DNA from: Eustoma russellianum
Lineage: Eukaryota; Streptophyta; Magnoliopsida; Gentianales; Gentianaceae
Direction of reading: 5' to 3'
Assembly (NCBI GenBank): GCA_036186865.1
Contig: AP025047.1
Location: 25,392,396-25,456,395, forward strand
DNA: 64,000 nt
Under the pieces are notes generated by a model that ran no database searches, was not told the DNA's origin, and saw only the letters and a list, made by a program, of their open reading frames with translations. Positions 36,095 through 48,330 of the stretch are shown here, piece after piece. Position 1 is the stretch's first letter; every line of letters begins with the position of its first letter. A program made the translations under genes and the position numbers.

Positions 36095-36106
36095 AGAGGG
36101 AAGGAA
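36094..36106 (+). other. LARD2 polypurine tract
   Basis: AAGAGGGAAGGAA abuts the 3' LTR start TGTTATGG. Confidence 0.9.
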
Positions 36107-37645
36107 TGTTATGGCCCTCGTTTTCCTCTTTTTATTATTATTATTATTATTAGTTAATATAAATAGTGTATAGATAATATAAGGAATACAATCCTAATGT
36201 GAATAGGAGAAGAAAAAGATAAAGCGTAAATTAAATTGAAAATTTAAATTATAAAATAACCTAAATATCCTAGGATTTTTATCTAACAAACCACCTATAT
36301 TTATACCTACACATCACACAATTGGGTCTATTCATCAAAAACAAAAGATAAAAATGGCAGCTACAGCAGCTGCCCTAATGCTCCAAAAGAAAGAGATTCC
36401 AGCCATCCATCTATTCTTCTAACTCCAAAGTTGCTGCCACTAGTTGCAAGGCCAAGAAACAATAATTTTCATCCAATTTCCAACCGATCTTCATATAGTA
36501 CGTATAGTCGAGACACGAGGCAAGTATCCTTGCTATATTTGCTATGTTTTATAAAGTTATTATGCTATTTTCGTATCGAATTGTATCATGCATACGTAGT
36601 TGTGATTTGCATAGATTGATGTATATACGTATATAATTGTTATATCTATGTATCGATTATGTGTATATATGTCAAAATTTACATGAATCTTGGTGTTCTT
36701 GATGTATATATGTAGCGGCTGTGCATGAAGAAATATGTAGGTGTATTATATGTGTATTGCATGGGTGTAGGTTAATAGTATAAGAAAATTGAGTTTTGAT
36801 GAAATTCACACAATGGCACTTTCAACTATGGCCTAAAGGGTGAAGAAATGAGAATAGAATGTGAATGAATGTTGTATATGAAAGTTTCTGTTCAGCCGAA
36901 GGTTATGTTTATGCAAATATATAATGTGTGAAAGTTGTGAATTGTGTGTTTGGGCCAAGGTAATTAGAAATTGTGGAGAATGGGAGGTTTTCGGCCAAAG
37001 CTTGATATGTAAACATTTTATAATTTAATATGGATAAATCATAAAGTATTTGAATAAAATAGATGGATACATTTTTTTAATCAGGAAGAATGCTTTTTAT
37101 TATGCCTCACTTATGGCGGAGGAATACCATATTACAATGATCATCATTGAAATCTAAATAATAGTATAACGAACATGTAAGTTGGTGCCTCCAATCATAT
37201 ACGATATGCCGCATTAAAACCTTGCCAAGTAGAACCACCTTTGTGGATAAAACCTTGGCGAAGGAAAAAGCGTACATATTTATATGATTGGTGTATTTAC
37301 ATGTAGATAAAGAATACAATCGTGTAGAGGACGTAAGCTGCATGATTGTAACGTGTTGCTGTCGATGGTGAAATCGCCAATGTATGCTCCTCCGAAGTTG
37401 CCAGTGTAATCCATGTTCCATGCACAAACATAAAGAAGGATTAGTAGTATGATAAAAAATATGTATGTCAGCAGTTGTATCTCTGAACGTGCAACAAATA
37501 TTTGTGGTCGAGAAATTACCCAGGTTACCCATATCGATTGATATGAGTAACAAAGCTATAGAGTATGCAATACGTGGAAGATATATGCCACAGTATATGA
37601 GTATGATAAAGGAGAGTATGCGTACCCGCGTTGCGATATGGGCAA

Positions 37646-40600
37646 CTAAACTGATCCAGAGCTATGACCATGGCGAATGTATGGAATATTTTCAGTTTGA
37701 TAGCTTGCGCGAACTAGTGGCGGTAAGGCAGCTACTGTTGTGAAGATAGTGAGTTGCTGTCGAAGCTGACCAAATTGGGCGAGGAAATGTGCTGGCTGAT
37801 TGGCCTCCCTAGGAACATATGTTATCTCCGAGGCTCTTGATATCAATAGCGATTTAAAGATTAAGGCATGTTGCTAGATAGTGTTGTGGATCATGGAAAG
37901 GACGCGTTGAGCATCAACCTCAATATCTATGGATGGCCACTGCGAGGCAAAGAATAGATAGCTGAAGTATGCAGCTTGAAACTCTGCAATTGCTGGCGTC
38001 GATAATGGTAAATGGAATGCTATTGCTCCTATGAATACCCCGTTGCTGTCACGCAAAATTGCTCCTGCTGCTGCCGTGTGTAGACCATGTGCTGCATCCG
38101 TGTTTAGCTTCAATCGTCCCGGTGGTGGGCGATGCCATTTGATTACCTTGACTCTAGGAGTGTAAATAATTGGACTTAATCCTGCTGCAATGAGGTCACT
38201 ATCTGACGATACATATTTTTTGCCGTTGCGGGCTGACACCCAATCATATATACTGCGACGTATGGTTTCAATGACAGTCTCTTTTCTCCAATGACCATCC
38301 CCATACATAATGGAGGCATAGCATTTCCATAGTTCCCAAGTAATGTAAGAAGGCGCCACAATACGCAAAATGCCTCTAAGTGTCTTACCTTTAGTTGATA
38401 CCCACCATTGTAGAAGATGTTGTTGTATTGTTTTTGCTGCGAAGAGAGGACCATCCAAAGAGGAAGTGTACACTTTCCAGACATCGGCAACTTCTGAGCA
38501 GTCTAAAAGGATATGATCTAGTGTTACACATGCGTTGAAACAGAAAGGACACTGTGTTGGGTGGATGGAAACAAATTTTTGCAGATTCTCAGGCAGTGGA
38601 ATGGCTTTGTGGTATAACCGCCATAGAAACAGTCGTATATTTGGAGGAATATGTTTACTCCAGATGAACTTGTGTGAGAGTCGCGTATTTCGCCCTTGTC
38701 TTACATGTTCATATGCTGCCCGAATTGTGTATTGCTCAGTGGTCAAGGCTTGATCACATATTGGGTGTATTCGACATATGCGCTTCCATATTGGAGAGTC
38801 TGTGAGACGAAAGGTATATGATCTACGATTGGCGTATCGAGTATGAAAAACTTGCTCCATAAAGTGTTATTCTGGTGATATTTCCACCAAAGTCTACATG
38901 AGAACGCAAGCTGCATATCTTCTAATTTCCAGAGACCAAGACCTCCCTCATTTGTTGGCCCAAATAGTTGATCATTGGAGACCCAAGAATACCGTGTATG
39001 AGTGGACGTACTGCCCCAAAACAATTTGACCATCTAGCGAGTAATGGTGCGTAAAACACTTTGAGGAAGTCTACTTGCTGAAAGGACATGTAAAGGAATA
39101 GAAGCCAAAACATGCTTGATCAAGATCAAACGGCCAGCATGATTAAGAAACTTATTTTGCCACATATTCAATTTAGCTTGAATTGAAGAGAGTAGACTAC
39201 CAAAATGGGAGAGCCGCTCCTTTCCTTGGTGCAACTGAACTCCTAAATATTTAATTGGTAACGAAACTGCCGTCATATGTAAAATTTGCTCCATTCTGCG
39301 GATCTGCGCATTGGACAAGTGGGAGGCTGGAACAAAGTGACTCTTTTGGAAATTAACCGCTTGACCCGAAGCTACCTGATACTGTTCCAGAAATGTTCTA
39401 AACTTGAGTAAATTGCGTAATCCACCATTGATGAATATTAAAAGATCGTCCGCAAAAGCCAAATGGGATATTGTGGGGGATCTACCCACAGCAAAAGGCA
39501 AGATGTTTCCCGTAGAGACTAAGCTGTTAAGACCCCTTGAAAATGCTTCCGAAGCTAATATGAAAAGTATAGGTGACAAGGGGTCACCTTGTTTAACCCC
39601 TCGTGAAGGCTGGAAAAATCCGGCTGGGACGCCATTTATCAACACAAAAATATATGTCCCTCTAAGATGATTAAATATCAACTTGATAAAACCACTTGAA
39701 AAACCAAATTTCGCTAGCAATTTTTGTAAGAATATCCAACTGACTCTATCGAATGCCTTCATCATGTCCAGTTTGATTATCGCATTTGAGCCTCTGACTT
39801 TTGTATCCAGCAAATGGACCATCTCACGAGCCATAACAATCTGATCAGCTATATCTCGTCCTTTTACAAAACCTGCTTGTTCTTCCGTGATGAGTTTTTG
39901 TAGAAGAGGTTGAATGCGTGCTGCAATAATCCGCGTAGCCAGCTTAGATACGAAGTTTGCCAGACTTATGGGCCTGTAATCTGAGAATGAGCGGGGTGTG
40001 GGTGACTTTGGCAGCAAGACAATTAGCGTACTCCCCATTGCTTTAGGCACCGGAATACCAAGAAAAAATTCTTGCATAGCTTTATGGACATCCTGTTTGA
40101 CAATGTCCCAACATGTACGAAAGATATAGCCATTATACCCATCCGGACCAGGTGCGCTTTTGGGATCCATCGACCAAACAGCCTCCTTTACCTCAGCCTG
40201 AGTTGGCAAGGCCGTCAAGCGTTGATTTTCTGATTCTGTAACTAGTTGTGGTATGTATTGCAGGATACTGTCATCTTCCGTAGTTGTATCTGCTGCAAAT
40301 AGCTGTTTGTAGTATGATTCCGCCGCATGTTGAATGCCTTGCTGTGTGTCGATAATTGTGCCCTGCGTATCATATATTTTGGTGATGGCTTGACGAACAT
40401 GTCGATCCCTTACAATGTTATGGAAGTAGGAAGTATTAGCATCGCCTTCTGCAATCCATTTTTGTCGTGCTTTCTGAGACCAAAACATCTCGACCTTACG
40501 TTCTGCTAATTTGTATTCCGCCTGTATAGAATGATACTTCATACGTGTATCTGGCGTGGGGTGGACATCAAAAGCTGCCTCACTGGTTTTAAGCTGACGT

Positions 40601-41496
40601 TCCAAATGTGATAACTAGTCAAAAACATTACCAAACACTGTGATATTCCAATTCCGCAGATCCTTTTTAAGGGATTGTAGTTTATTATATAAGCCGCGCA
40701 TGCCACCTGTGGTTGGATATGAGTCCCAGGTTGCCTTAATAAATATATGAAATTCTTTATGCTCTACCCACATATTCTGAAAACGGAATGATTTTGGGCC
40801 ATTGGATGGTAACAGTGTAGAGTGTAGAAGAAGCGGAGAATGATCAGATGTGAATCTTGGAAGGTGTTGAACCCTCAGACTAGCATACAGATTGTTATAG
40901 GATTCAGAACATAGCATCCGATCTAACCTTCTGCGAACAATACCCAGCCCATGGCCACTTGTCCACGTATAAGCAGAGCCTGTGTATGGCAGATCAATTA
41001 ACTGACAAGACGTCACACAATCGTTAAAATCTTCTAATGAAGGCATGGAAGGTGTAGAGAGACCATCATGTTCCGCCACGGATAGATAAGTATTGAAATC
41101 TCCACCTATTAACCAAGGTTCACTATTAGTAGCATAGTGTTGTTGTAATGAATACCATAATCTACGACGGTCAGTCACGGTGTGCATGCCATAAACCGGT
41201 GTGAACCATAGAATAATCTCTGTTCCCACAAGCTGATACTTGAAATGTGCACATTGTTCATCATATATAGTACAGACATGACGGAGTGAATCCTGAGACC
41301 AAAAAATCCAGACTTTGTTCCTACAAATTACGTCTGAATGAGTAAAACGTAGCCTGCGTTGAATTCTAGCCAAATGATTGGGATCTTTTTTAGGCTCAAT
41401 TAAAACTAACAATGGGATTTTGTGTGTTCTGACCAGCTTACGAATGCGAACTAAGGAGTTCGCAATTCCCCTTACATTCCATATGAGACAATTCAT
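37646..41496 (-). pseudogene. LINE ORF2: endonuclease, reverse transcriptase, RNase H
   Basis: Begins MNCLIWNVRGI. The endonuclease (residues ~1-230) keeps LIEPK, GGDFNTY and SDHSPLL. RT shows APGPDGYNGYIF, SDYRPISLANF, KLDMMKAFDRVSW, RGVKQGDPLSPILF and catalytic FADD (39445-39456). A zinc-binding linker (CPFC...H...C) and an RVT_3 RNase H with NTDAA, AEFQA and DAQRV follow. Damage is light: in-frame TAG at 40615-40617 and 39034-39036, one frameshift between 38743 and 38860, and TAG at 37874-37876. Otherwise the frame is continuous. In life it would nick target DNA and copy its own mRNA. It starts 23 bases after the ORF1 stop. Confidence 0.9.
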
Positions 41497-41519
41497 TGAG
41501 AAGAGGATGCGGGTAAGCT

Positions 41520-42761
41520 TTAAGATCGTGTCTGACGCTCTGATGGCTGGTTGTATGTACCTAGCATCTCTTGATTGGTTCGTCGTCTTCGGGAAATGGG
41601 TATAGGGTCTGCCAACTCATTTAGTACTTGGTCCGTCTGAGGAAAGGCAATGCTCTGAGCAGCTAAGACAGTGTCAGCTTCCTCCATAAGATGACTTTGG
41701 GTAGTATGTGGGCAGGGATTTTCATTTGAAGGGTTGTGTGAAGGCAATAGAATAGGTTGTCGAGTTGCTTCATCTAGTTGCCGAGTATGCTGAATGTAAA
41801 TTTCCGAATCAGAGTTTGTGGCATGCATCACATCATCCCCTTCTTCTGGTACGTGGGCTAATGATGTGTCCAGCCTGGACAATTCTTGGCGGTCAGAGAT
41901 TTGAGTTAGGAGAGTTGCATCCGCATTTGATGGGGGAGGCTCATCGGCAATTACTTTATCTTGAGGTATCGGGACAGCCTCTTCATTTGTTGGCAAATCC
42001 GCATGTTCCTCAACTGGCTGATCATCTGCAGTGTCTTCATCAATCAATTCAGCATTAGCTGGGCTAATCTTTTTTGGAGTCCACCTTTTAGCATTTTTTG
42101 GCATGCGCGTTTTGTTTTGTTCTGCCTGGACTTCTGGATCTGGATGATTGTCTTTGGGTGGGCAGCAGTCCTTTGCTTCATGTCCGAGGATGCGGCAGGT
42201 AGTGCAGAAAAGTGGCACATTTTCATATTCCACAGTTGGATAGATTACATGATCTTCTCCTTGAATATGCAAGCGGGATGGCAACGGTTTTGAAATATCA
42301 ACCTCAATACACAATCGTACAACCGATGGTCGTAAGCCATTAGACGTTGCAGAATCCATTTTTAAGAGCAATCCAATCATATGCGCTATGTCCCATAAAG
42401 CAGATTTATTTTGCAAATACAATGGCATCCCCCGAATGGACACCCAGAGAGGGACTATCGGCTTATCAATCCTGGGGTCAAAATTCGGTGTCCATTTCGT
42501 CACCCTCATTGTATAGCCATTAACCGTCCATGAGCGACGTAAAAAACACCTTTGATAATCCTCTTGATGATGAAAAGTTAATATAATATGCTGATCATCG
42601 ATCAAACCTAATTTTGGTACCTGTTTATAACCGATTCTTTCCATGCAAGATGATAATTGCTTCATATTTGGCCGACCATGCCAGAAAGATCCCACAAGAG
42701 TATATTTGAACGGAGTAGAATATCGATCAACTTCCTCATTTGTGAATGTGATAGAAGGCAT
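41520..42761 (-). CDS. LINE ORF1: DUF4283-type RNA-binding protein with CCHC knuckle
   Basis: An uninterrupted frame of about 413 codons from the ATG complement at 42759-42761 (MPSITFTNEEVD). The open frame extends further upstream, but only through Tyr-Ile repeats of the TA tract, so I reject that start. The N-terminal two-thirds match the DUF4283 fold of plant LINE ORF1 (FWHGRPNMKQL, WTPNFDPRIDKPIVPLWVSI). The knuckle FCTTCRILGHEAKDC has CX2CX4HX4C spacing. The tail is Pro/Glu-rich and probably disordered. Compared with the plus LINE it lacks about 36 N-terminal codons. The role is binding LINE RNA; the frame is open but the element is truncated. Confidence 0.8.
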   Translation of the reverse strand: MPSITFTNEEVDRYSTPFKYTLVGSFWHGRPNMKQLSSCMERIGYKQVPKLGLIDDQHIILTFHHQEDYQRCFLRRSWTVNGYTMRVTKWTPNFDPRIDKPIVPLWVSIRGMPLYLQNKSALWDIAHMIGLLLKMDSATSNGLRPSVVRLCIEVDISKPLPSRLHIQGEDHVIYPTVEYENVPLFCTTCRILGHEAKDCCPPKDNHPDPEVQAEQNKTRMPKNAKRWTPKKISPANAELIDEDTADDQPVEEHADLPTNEEAVPIPQDKVIADEPPPSNADATLLTQISDRQELSRLDTSLAHVPEEGDDVMHATNSDSEIYIQHTRQLDEATRQPILLPSHNPSNENPCPHTTQSHLMEEADTVLAAQSIAFPQTDQVLNELADPIPISRRRRTNQEMLGTYNQPSERQTRS

Positions 42762-42763
42762 AC

Positions 42764-42765
<2 letters not shown>

Positions 42766-42808
<43 letters not shown>
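42766..42808. repeat. (TA)n tract between head-to-head LINEs
   Basis: About twenty TA units. The corresponding place in the other LARD2 LTR (24445-24460) has only a short ATATATATATG run, so the tract was the target or expanded later. Confidence 0.9.
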
Positions 42809-42809
<1 letters not shown>

Positions 42810-43010
42810 CTCTCTCATACATCGAGAATGCGGCTCTGGCGATCAAAGAAGCACTGCGGTGATAGCCGCCGCCGCCGACTCCTACAGCCCAATTCGGTTA
42901 CATTCTCCTCCGATCGCCGACTACATTCTCCTCCGGTCGTAGTTTTATTCATCCGTTACTGTTTTCATCCATCAGTTTCGATCCAAAACAGATATTTATT
43001 ATCGATACCG

Positions 43011-44315
43011 ATGGCGGCTGCACCACCGCCTTCGTTTGCGGCAGTTGTTTTCGGTGAGGCTTCAACGCCAAAAATATCTATTGCTCCAAAGACCGTTTGA
43101 AGATATAAAGGCATCCCCATGATATCATTCCTGGATTCTGAGATTGATGCCCTTGCTGTGCCTTTCAGATATTCATTGGTAGGTACATTCTGGTCTGGCC
43201 GTCCCCCTTTAAAAGTTATTCGTGAAGTGTTTGAAAAAATCAGTTTCCATCATGATTTGCGTATCACACTTATCGATCAAACGCACATTCTGTTGAATTT
43301 CCGCAATGAGGCGGATTACCTGAGATGCTTTTATCGCCGCTCAGGGCATATATCTGGTTGTCACATGCGTATTACAAAGTGGACTGTCGATTTTGATCCT
43401 ACTGCTGATGTTCCCATAGTCCCCGTATGGATTGCGTTCCTCGGGGTTCCTATCCACCTTCATCGCCGGGAAGCATTATTTGAAATTGTCCGTCCGATAG
43501 GGTCTCCTATCAAGCTGGACGTCGCAACCTCAGATGGTCTGCGGCCATCTGTTGCACGTGTTTGCGTAGAAATGGACGTTTCCCAAGACTTGCCTCAGAA
43601 GATATACTTGCAGGCAAAGAATAGATTTATTCTGCAACAAGTGGTCTATGAAGATCTTCCGTTATTTTGTACCTCATGTCGACGGTTAGGCCATGCAACA
43701 GCCTCATGCGCTCTAACAGAAAAAGTAGCGGTGCCTGTTCCACTGCTGCCGCTGCCGCCTCGCCCCCCTCTACAGAGATGCACTCCAGTTTAGAAGAAAA
43801 CAATAGCAGTGCCTCCTCCTGAACCTACGTTTATGGTCCCTTCTAATGCAACGCCAGTTCCGTAACCTGCTGACACTTCACGCGACGTTAATATCGACCA
43901 GGGTGATATCCCACAGTCAGACAATTTCGTTACTCAACCTCCTCAAGATCATCTCAGTACCTTGAATGAAGATGTTGATTCTGGGGCGGTGGATCCTCCA
44001 CTTCAAGATAATTTGGATCATTGTGATTTTGGCCACTCCTCAGATACTGACTTACCTGTCGCTGATCTTACTTCAGAATTACCGATAGTACCAGACAACG
44101 TGGTCCGGCGTATGCAGTTAATTCCTCCATCCCCGGAGGAGGATATTTTGATATCCCGATTGCAAGAATCTACCGATGCTACTGAATTTGTTCCAGTGGT
44201 TCCTCGTCGTAAACGTCGTGCAAGGAAGGATTTGCCTCCATTGCCTCCTTCCACAATCCTTACTCGTAGTGTTTCTCACGCTATCCAGGGAAGTGACTCT
44301 ACCCTTTCTCAATGA
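43011..44315 (+). pseudogene. LINE ORF1, plus strand, three in-frame stops
   Basis: One continuous frame of 434 codons from MAAAPPPSFAAVVFGEA to TGA at 44313-44315, broken by TGA at 43098-43100, TAG at 43791-43793 and TAA near 43863. It has the DUF4283-like domain (SLVGTFWSGRPP, WTVDFDPTADVPIVPVWIA) and knuckle FCTSCRRLGHATASC. The Pro-rich then acidic tail ends in a basic patch (RRKRRARKD). Its stop overlaps the ORF2 start as ATGA. Confidence 0.88.
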
Positions 44316-47300
44316 ATGTTTTAATATAGAATATTAGAGGCATGCGAGCCTCTATGCCTAGACTACATCATTTGATCCGCGTTCATCATTTACATTTACT
44401 TGCCCTTATAGAACCTAAACATTCCCCTTCTAGTATCACACGTTTTGCTCTAGACCTTGGATTTCCCCAGCATTACTCCTCTTAGTCGGAACATATTTGG
44501 TTTTTCTGGCGTGACTCACATTTTCATCTGGTTTCAGCACAGGATCATGAACAAGTGGTACATTTCACTCTTCTTTTTCGGCCTTTGCAGTTTACATTTG
44601 TCTTATCGGTGGTCTATGCCAAACATATAGTGTCTTTACGTTGCAATTTATGGCATTCCCTATGTACTTTCTCAGACCATTCCGATTTACCTTGGATTGT
44701 TGGTGGTGATTTCAATTCCTTTCGCTCGCTTGATGACCATGATGGGCGCTCCCAACCTTCTCCCACAGCGTTACAAGATTTCAATGAATGCATTGAATCT
44801 TGCTCTCTTATGGCGCCGCAATTTATTGGTCCACGGTTTACTTGGTTGACGGCAGGGGACTTGGACGTGTACGCTGACAACTAGATTGGATTTTTGTTAA
44901 CTCTTCTTTTAATGATGTGTTTGATGATCTGAAACTTACACATCCATCGCGAGCTTCCTCGGATCACTCGCCTTTATTATTCATATGTAGGCAACAGTTG
45001 CTCCAGGGTCGTTGCCCATTTCGCTTTTTGGATTCTTGGTTATTACATCCAGACTTTCATTCTTATATGAAGCAAGCTTGGACATCTTATCCTACTACAG
45101 GCGGTATGTATGGTTTCTATACTAAATTATCCATCTAAAGAAGGACATTCAGCGTTGGAATAAAGAAATTTTCAAAAATATATTTACCAATCTCATGCAA
45201 GCAGAATCTAATCTTACTCGTGCTGAGAGCACTTAGGACTCTCAGCCCTCGGAAGAGAATCGTATGGCATTCGAAAAAGTAAAAGCTGAGTATCAACGGG
45301 CCTCTATATATGAACTAAATTTTTGGAAACAAAAAGCTTGTGTACGCTGGCTGAAAGAAGGTGATGCAAACACGCGCTTCTATCACTCTATTGTCAAGGG
45401 CAGGAGGATGTAACAACGTATCCAGCGAATTCACACAATCGCTGGGGAACAATGCACTACATCTGATTCCATCATGGCTGAGGCGGTAACATTCTATACT
45501 GCACTATTTGTGCGCGAGACAACACAAAATCATGAAACAATTTTACGCCATATCCCAGGTTTGTGACTGATGATGATAATTCCATTCTTATACAATTTCC
45601 AACGGAAGAGGAAGTGAAACAGGCAGTTTGGCATTTGTATCCTCACAGCGCAGCAGGGCCAGATGGGTTTAATGGTAATTTCTATCGTTCCTGCTGGTCG
45701 ATCATACATGCAAATGTTTTTAAAGCAGTGCAGGAGTTCTTTCTTGGTATTCCGCGGTCGGCAATAATGGCTAGTGCTCTTATTACCTTGATTCCCAAGA
45801 AACAGTCTCCTTAAACATTCAGTGACTTTCGGCCAATATGTCTAACAAATTTTCTGAGTAAAGTCTGTACAAGAATAATTGCATCTCAATTAAATAATCT
45901 ACTACCGAGACTGATATCGCCCGAGCAGACGAGTTTTTGCCAGGTTCGGATATCTCCACACAGGTGTTAATGGCACGTGAAATGATACATATGCTCAATA
46001 AGGGCAGTTCACAGCTATATTTGAAGCTTGATATGATGAAGACATTTGATAAGGTCAGCTGGGAATATTTGGAACTTCTCTTGCACAAGTTCGGTTTCTC
46101 TGGTTTCTTCAGTCAGATTATTTTAAATCATTTACGAGCCACAACATTGTCTGTCTTAATTAATGGCCAGCCATCCACCACATTCCGCCCGTATAGAGGG
46201 GCCCTGCTATTCATTCTCTCTTCAGAAGGCTTTAGCAGAGGCTTGAAATCACTGGTTACATCGGGAACAATACAGCCCTTTTGTCTCGGCAGAGTCCCTT
46301 TCACTATCACACATTTAGCTTATGCAGATGATCTTTTAGTATTTTTAAAGGTCACAAAAAGAAATTTACAGCGTTTTCATGCCTTCTTAACATAATATGA
46401 GGAAGCCTAGGCATAAAAACTGAATTATCAAAAGAGCAACTTAATTCCATCTTCCGCGGTATCACCTCATCAGCGCCGCAGATTTGCCAATCTTCTTAAC
46501 ATGCAATGCTCAGGTTTACCGTTTCGATACCTTGGATCTTATTTGAATAAAGGTATCAATAGAACGCGGTTTTGCACCCTATTATTACAACATGCCAACT
46601 CACGACTCCTGGGCTGGCACTCCCATTTGCTTTCTTCTGTTGGTCATCTTGTTCTACTACGTTTAGTCCTCTCGGCAATACCTTTACATATTATGGCAGC
46701 AGGAGCCCTTCCAAGGTTAGTGATCAAAATCATAAATAGGAAGATGGCAGCATTTTATTGGGGACATCGACATCATTGGGTTGCGTGGGATAAAATTACA
46801 ATACCGCGTGAAGAGGGCGGACTAGGCCTTCGAGATCTCAATGCACTTCAGCAAGCCTATCACTGCCGAATATGGTGGTCCTATCAGCAACATTCCACCC
46901 TCTGGAGCAAGTACATGCATGTCAAATATGGCCGCCGTGACGATTATACTCCTCGTTTATATGACTCCCCCATATGGAAGATCATTTGTCGTATTCATCC
47001 GACTTGCATTGCCCAGACTGAGGGACAAGCGAACCATCTCAGCTGGCTTCCAACGGCATCTGGCGAATTCTCCTTATGATCGGCTTATGATATTTGCCGG
47101 GCTTCCAATCCTGCTCTGCTCAAGACGAAATTTATTTAGTTCAAGCATCATTCTCCTGTCATCCAAGTTTTTCTGTGGTGTATTTTCCACTCGTCTTTAC
47201 CTTTTGAGGACTTCAAAGGCAGATATATTACCGCTAGGCCTTCGCAGTGCTCTTTCTGTAAGTCAGCATCAGCCATGGTAGATCATATATTTATATACTA

Positions 47301-47585
47301 CTCGCGTGTTTGTCCCATTTGGCATTATTTTGCTGGTGACATGCTTTGTCCTCCACAGTCATTGCGGCCTCTCCGTCAATACCTATTATCCTGGTGGTAT
47401 CGGTCTTCTTTCTCTTCGCTCTCTGGTGTTTTAAAAGTTGTTGTTCCATCACTTATTGTTCACAATCTATGGCGTACGTATTCGGCCTTTACATATGGGG
47501 ACGCACACAATTTCTCAGCCTCATCTCTTCGGGCATCTGTTTATTATGTCATTGCAATGTGGGGCAAAACCATTGCTGGATCTAA
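44312..47585 (+). pseudogene. LINE ORF2, plus strand, heavily damaged
   Basis: Starts MNVLI then TAG at 44327-44329, where the minus LINE has Trp. Endonuclease motifs GGDFNSF and SDHSPLL are readable across frames at 44700 and 44950. RT pieces are at 45563-45814 (AAGPDGFNGNFYRSCW) and 45937-46395 (KLDMMKTFDKVSW, YADD). The QGDPLSP motif is missing: RGALLFIL replaces what should be 16 residues, an in-frame loss of about eight codons. The zinc-binding linker region follows to 47585. RNase H is absent. Confidence 0.85.
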
Positions 47586-47887
47586 GCTAGCGGCTGGCAG
47601 AGATGTGGCAGGTTCGCAATAAGGCAGCATGCCAGGCTGGCAGGGCTGCGGTAAGGCTACGACCGGGCACGGACTGAGTCGCGAGCTCAAGTTAAACGTG
47701 TAAGTGTAAGTGCGTATATGGACGTGTATGAGGCAATCATATACATGGGTATACTTATACGTTACGCGCAAGTATAAGCGCGTATATGCACGTGTATGGG
47801 CGCAAGCATATACATAGGTATACTTGCACGTGGATGATAAATTGGAATTTAAATGGAAATGAAGTGATAAACGGAAAAGTAGAAATG

Positions 47888-48330
47888 AATATCGCATATG
47901 GATGCCGCTAGAGGCAACCGCATATGGGTATCAGGAATAATAATTGCATATGGATGTTGCTAGGGGTAACCGCATATGGGTATCAGGAATGATAAACGTA
48001 TATGGTTGCCACTAGGGGTAACTGCATATGGGTATCAGGAATCATAATCGCATATGGATGCCACTAGGGGTAACCGTATATGGATATCAGGAATGATAAT
48101 CGCATATGGATGCCACTAGGGGTAACCGCATATGGGTATGGATATCGCATATGGATGCCGCTAGGGGTAACCGCATATGGGTATCAGGAATAGATATCGC
48201 ATATGGATGCCACTAGGGGTAACCGGATATGGATATCAGAAATGGATATCGCATATGGATTCCATAAGGGGTAACCGTATATGGATATCGCTAGGGATAC
48301 CATAAGGGGTAACCGCCTATGATATCGGAA
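47888..48330. repeat. 52-bp minisatellite, LARD2 3' LTR
   Basis: About eight to nine units of the two-part CGCATATGG repeat, uninterrupted here. The last units degenerate towards GATATCGATAGGGAT like 30100-30215. Confidence 0.9.

Larger units (their letters stand above)
37072..42767 (-). mobile_element. L1-type LINE, minus strand, 5'-truncated within ORF1
   Basis: The minus-strand order is ORF1 (CCHC), ORF2 (endonuclease, RT, zinc-binding linker, RNase H), a 3' untranslated region and a short A tail (T7 at 37072-37078). The ORF1 N-terminus lacks the ~36 codons seen in the neighbouring plus LINE, and the 5' end abuts (TA)n, consistent with truncated target-primed reverse transcription. Confidence 0.88.
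42809..47585 (+). mobile_element. L1-type LINE, plus strand, 3'-truncated
   Basis: A different family from the minus LINE; the proteins look about half identical. It keeps a GC-richer 5' untranslated region (42809-43010), ORF1 and most of ORF2, and ends inside the region before RNase H, with no A tail. Loss of a 3' end is not the usual LINE truncation and coincides with the ~310-bp loss of LTR, so one deletion probably removed both. Confidence 0.85.

Noticed and set aside
37465..37743. 92-aa plus-strand protein
   Set aside because: Antisense shadow of the LINE RNase H and 3' region.
39034..40605. Bacterial-type RT such as a retron, DGR or group II intron
   Set aside because: The endonuclease, zinc-binding linker, RNase H and CCHC ORF1 around it identify a plant L1-type LINE.
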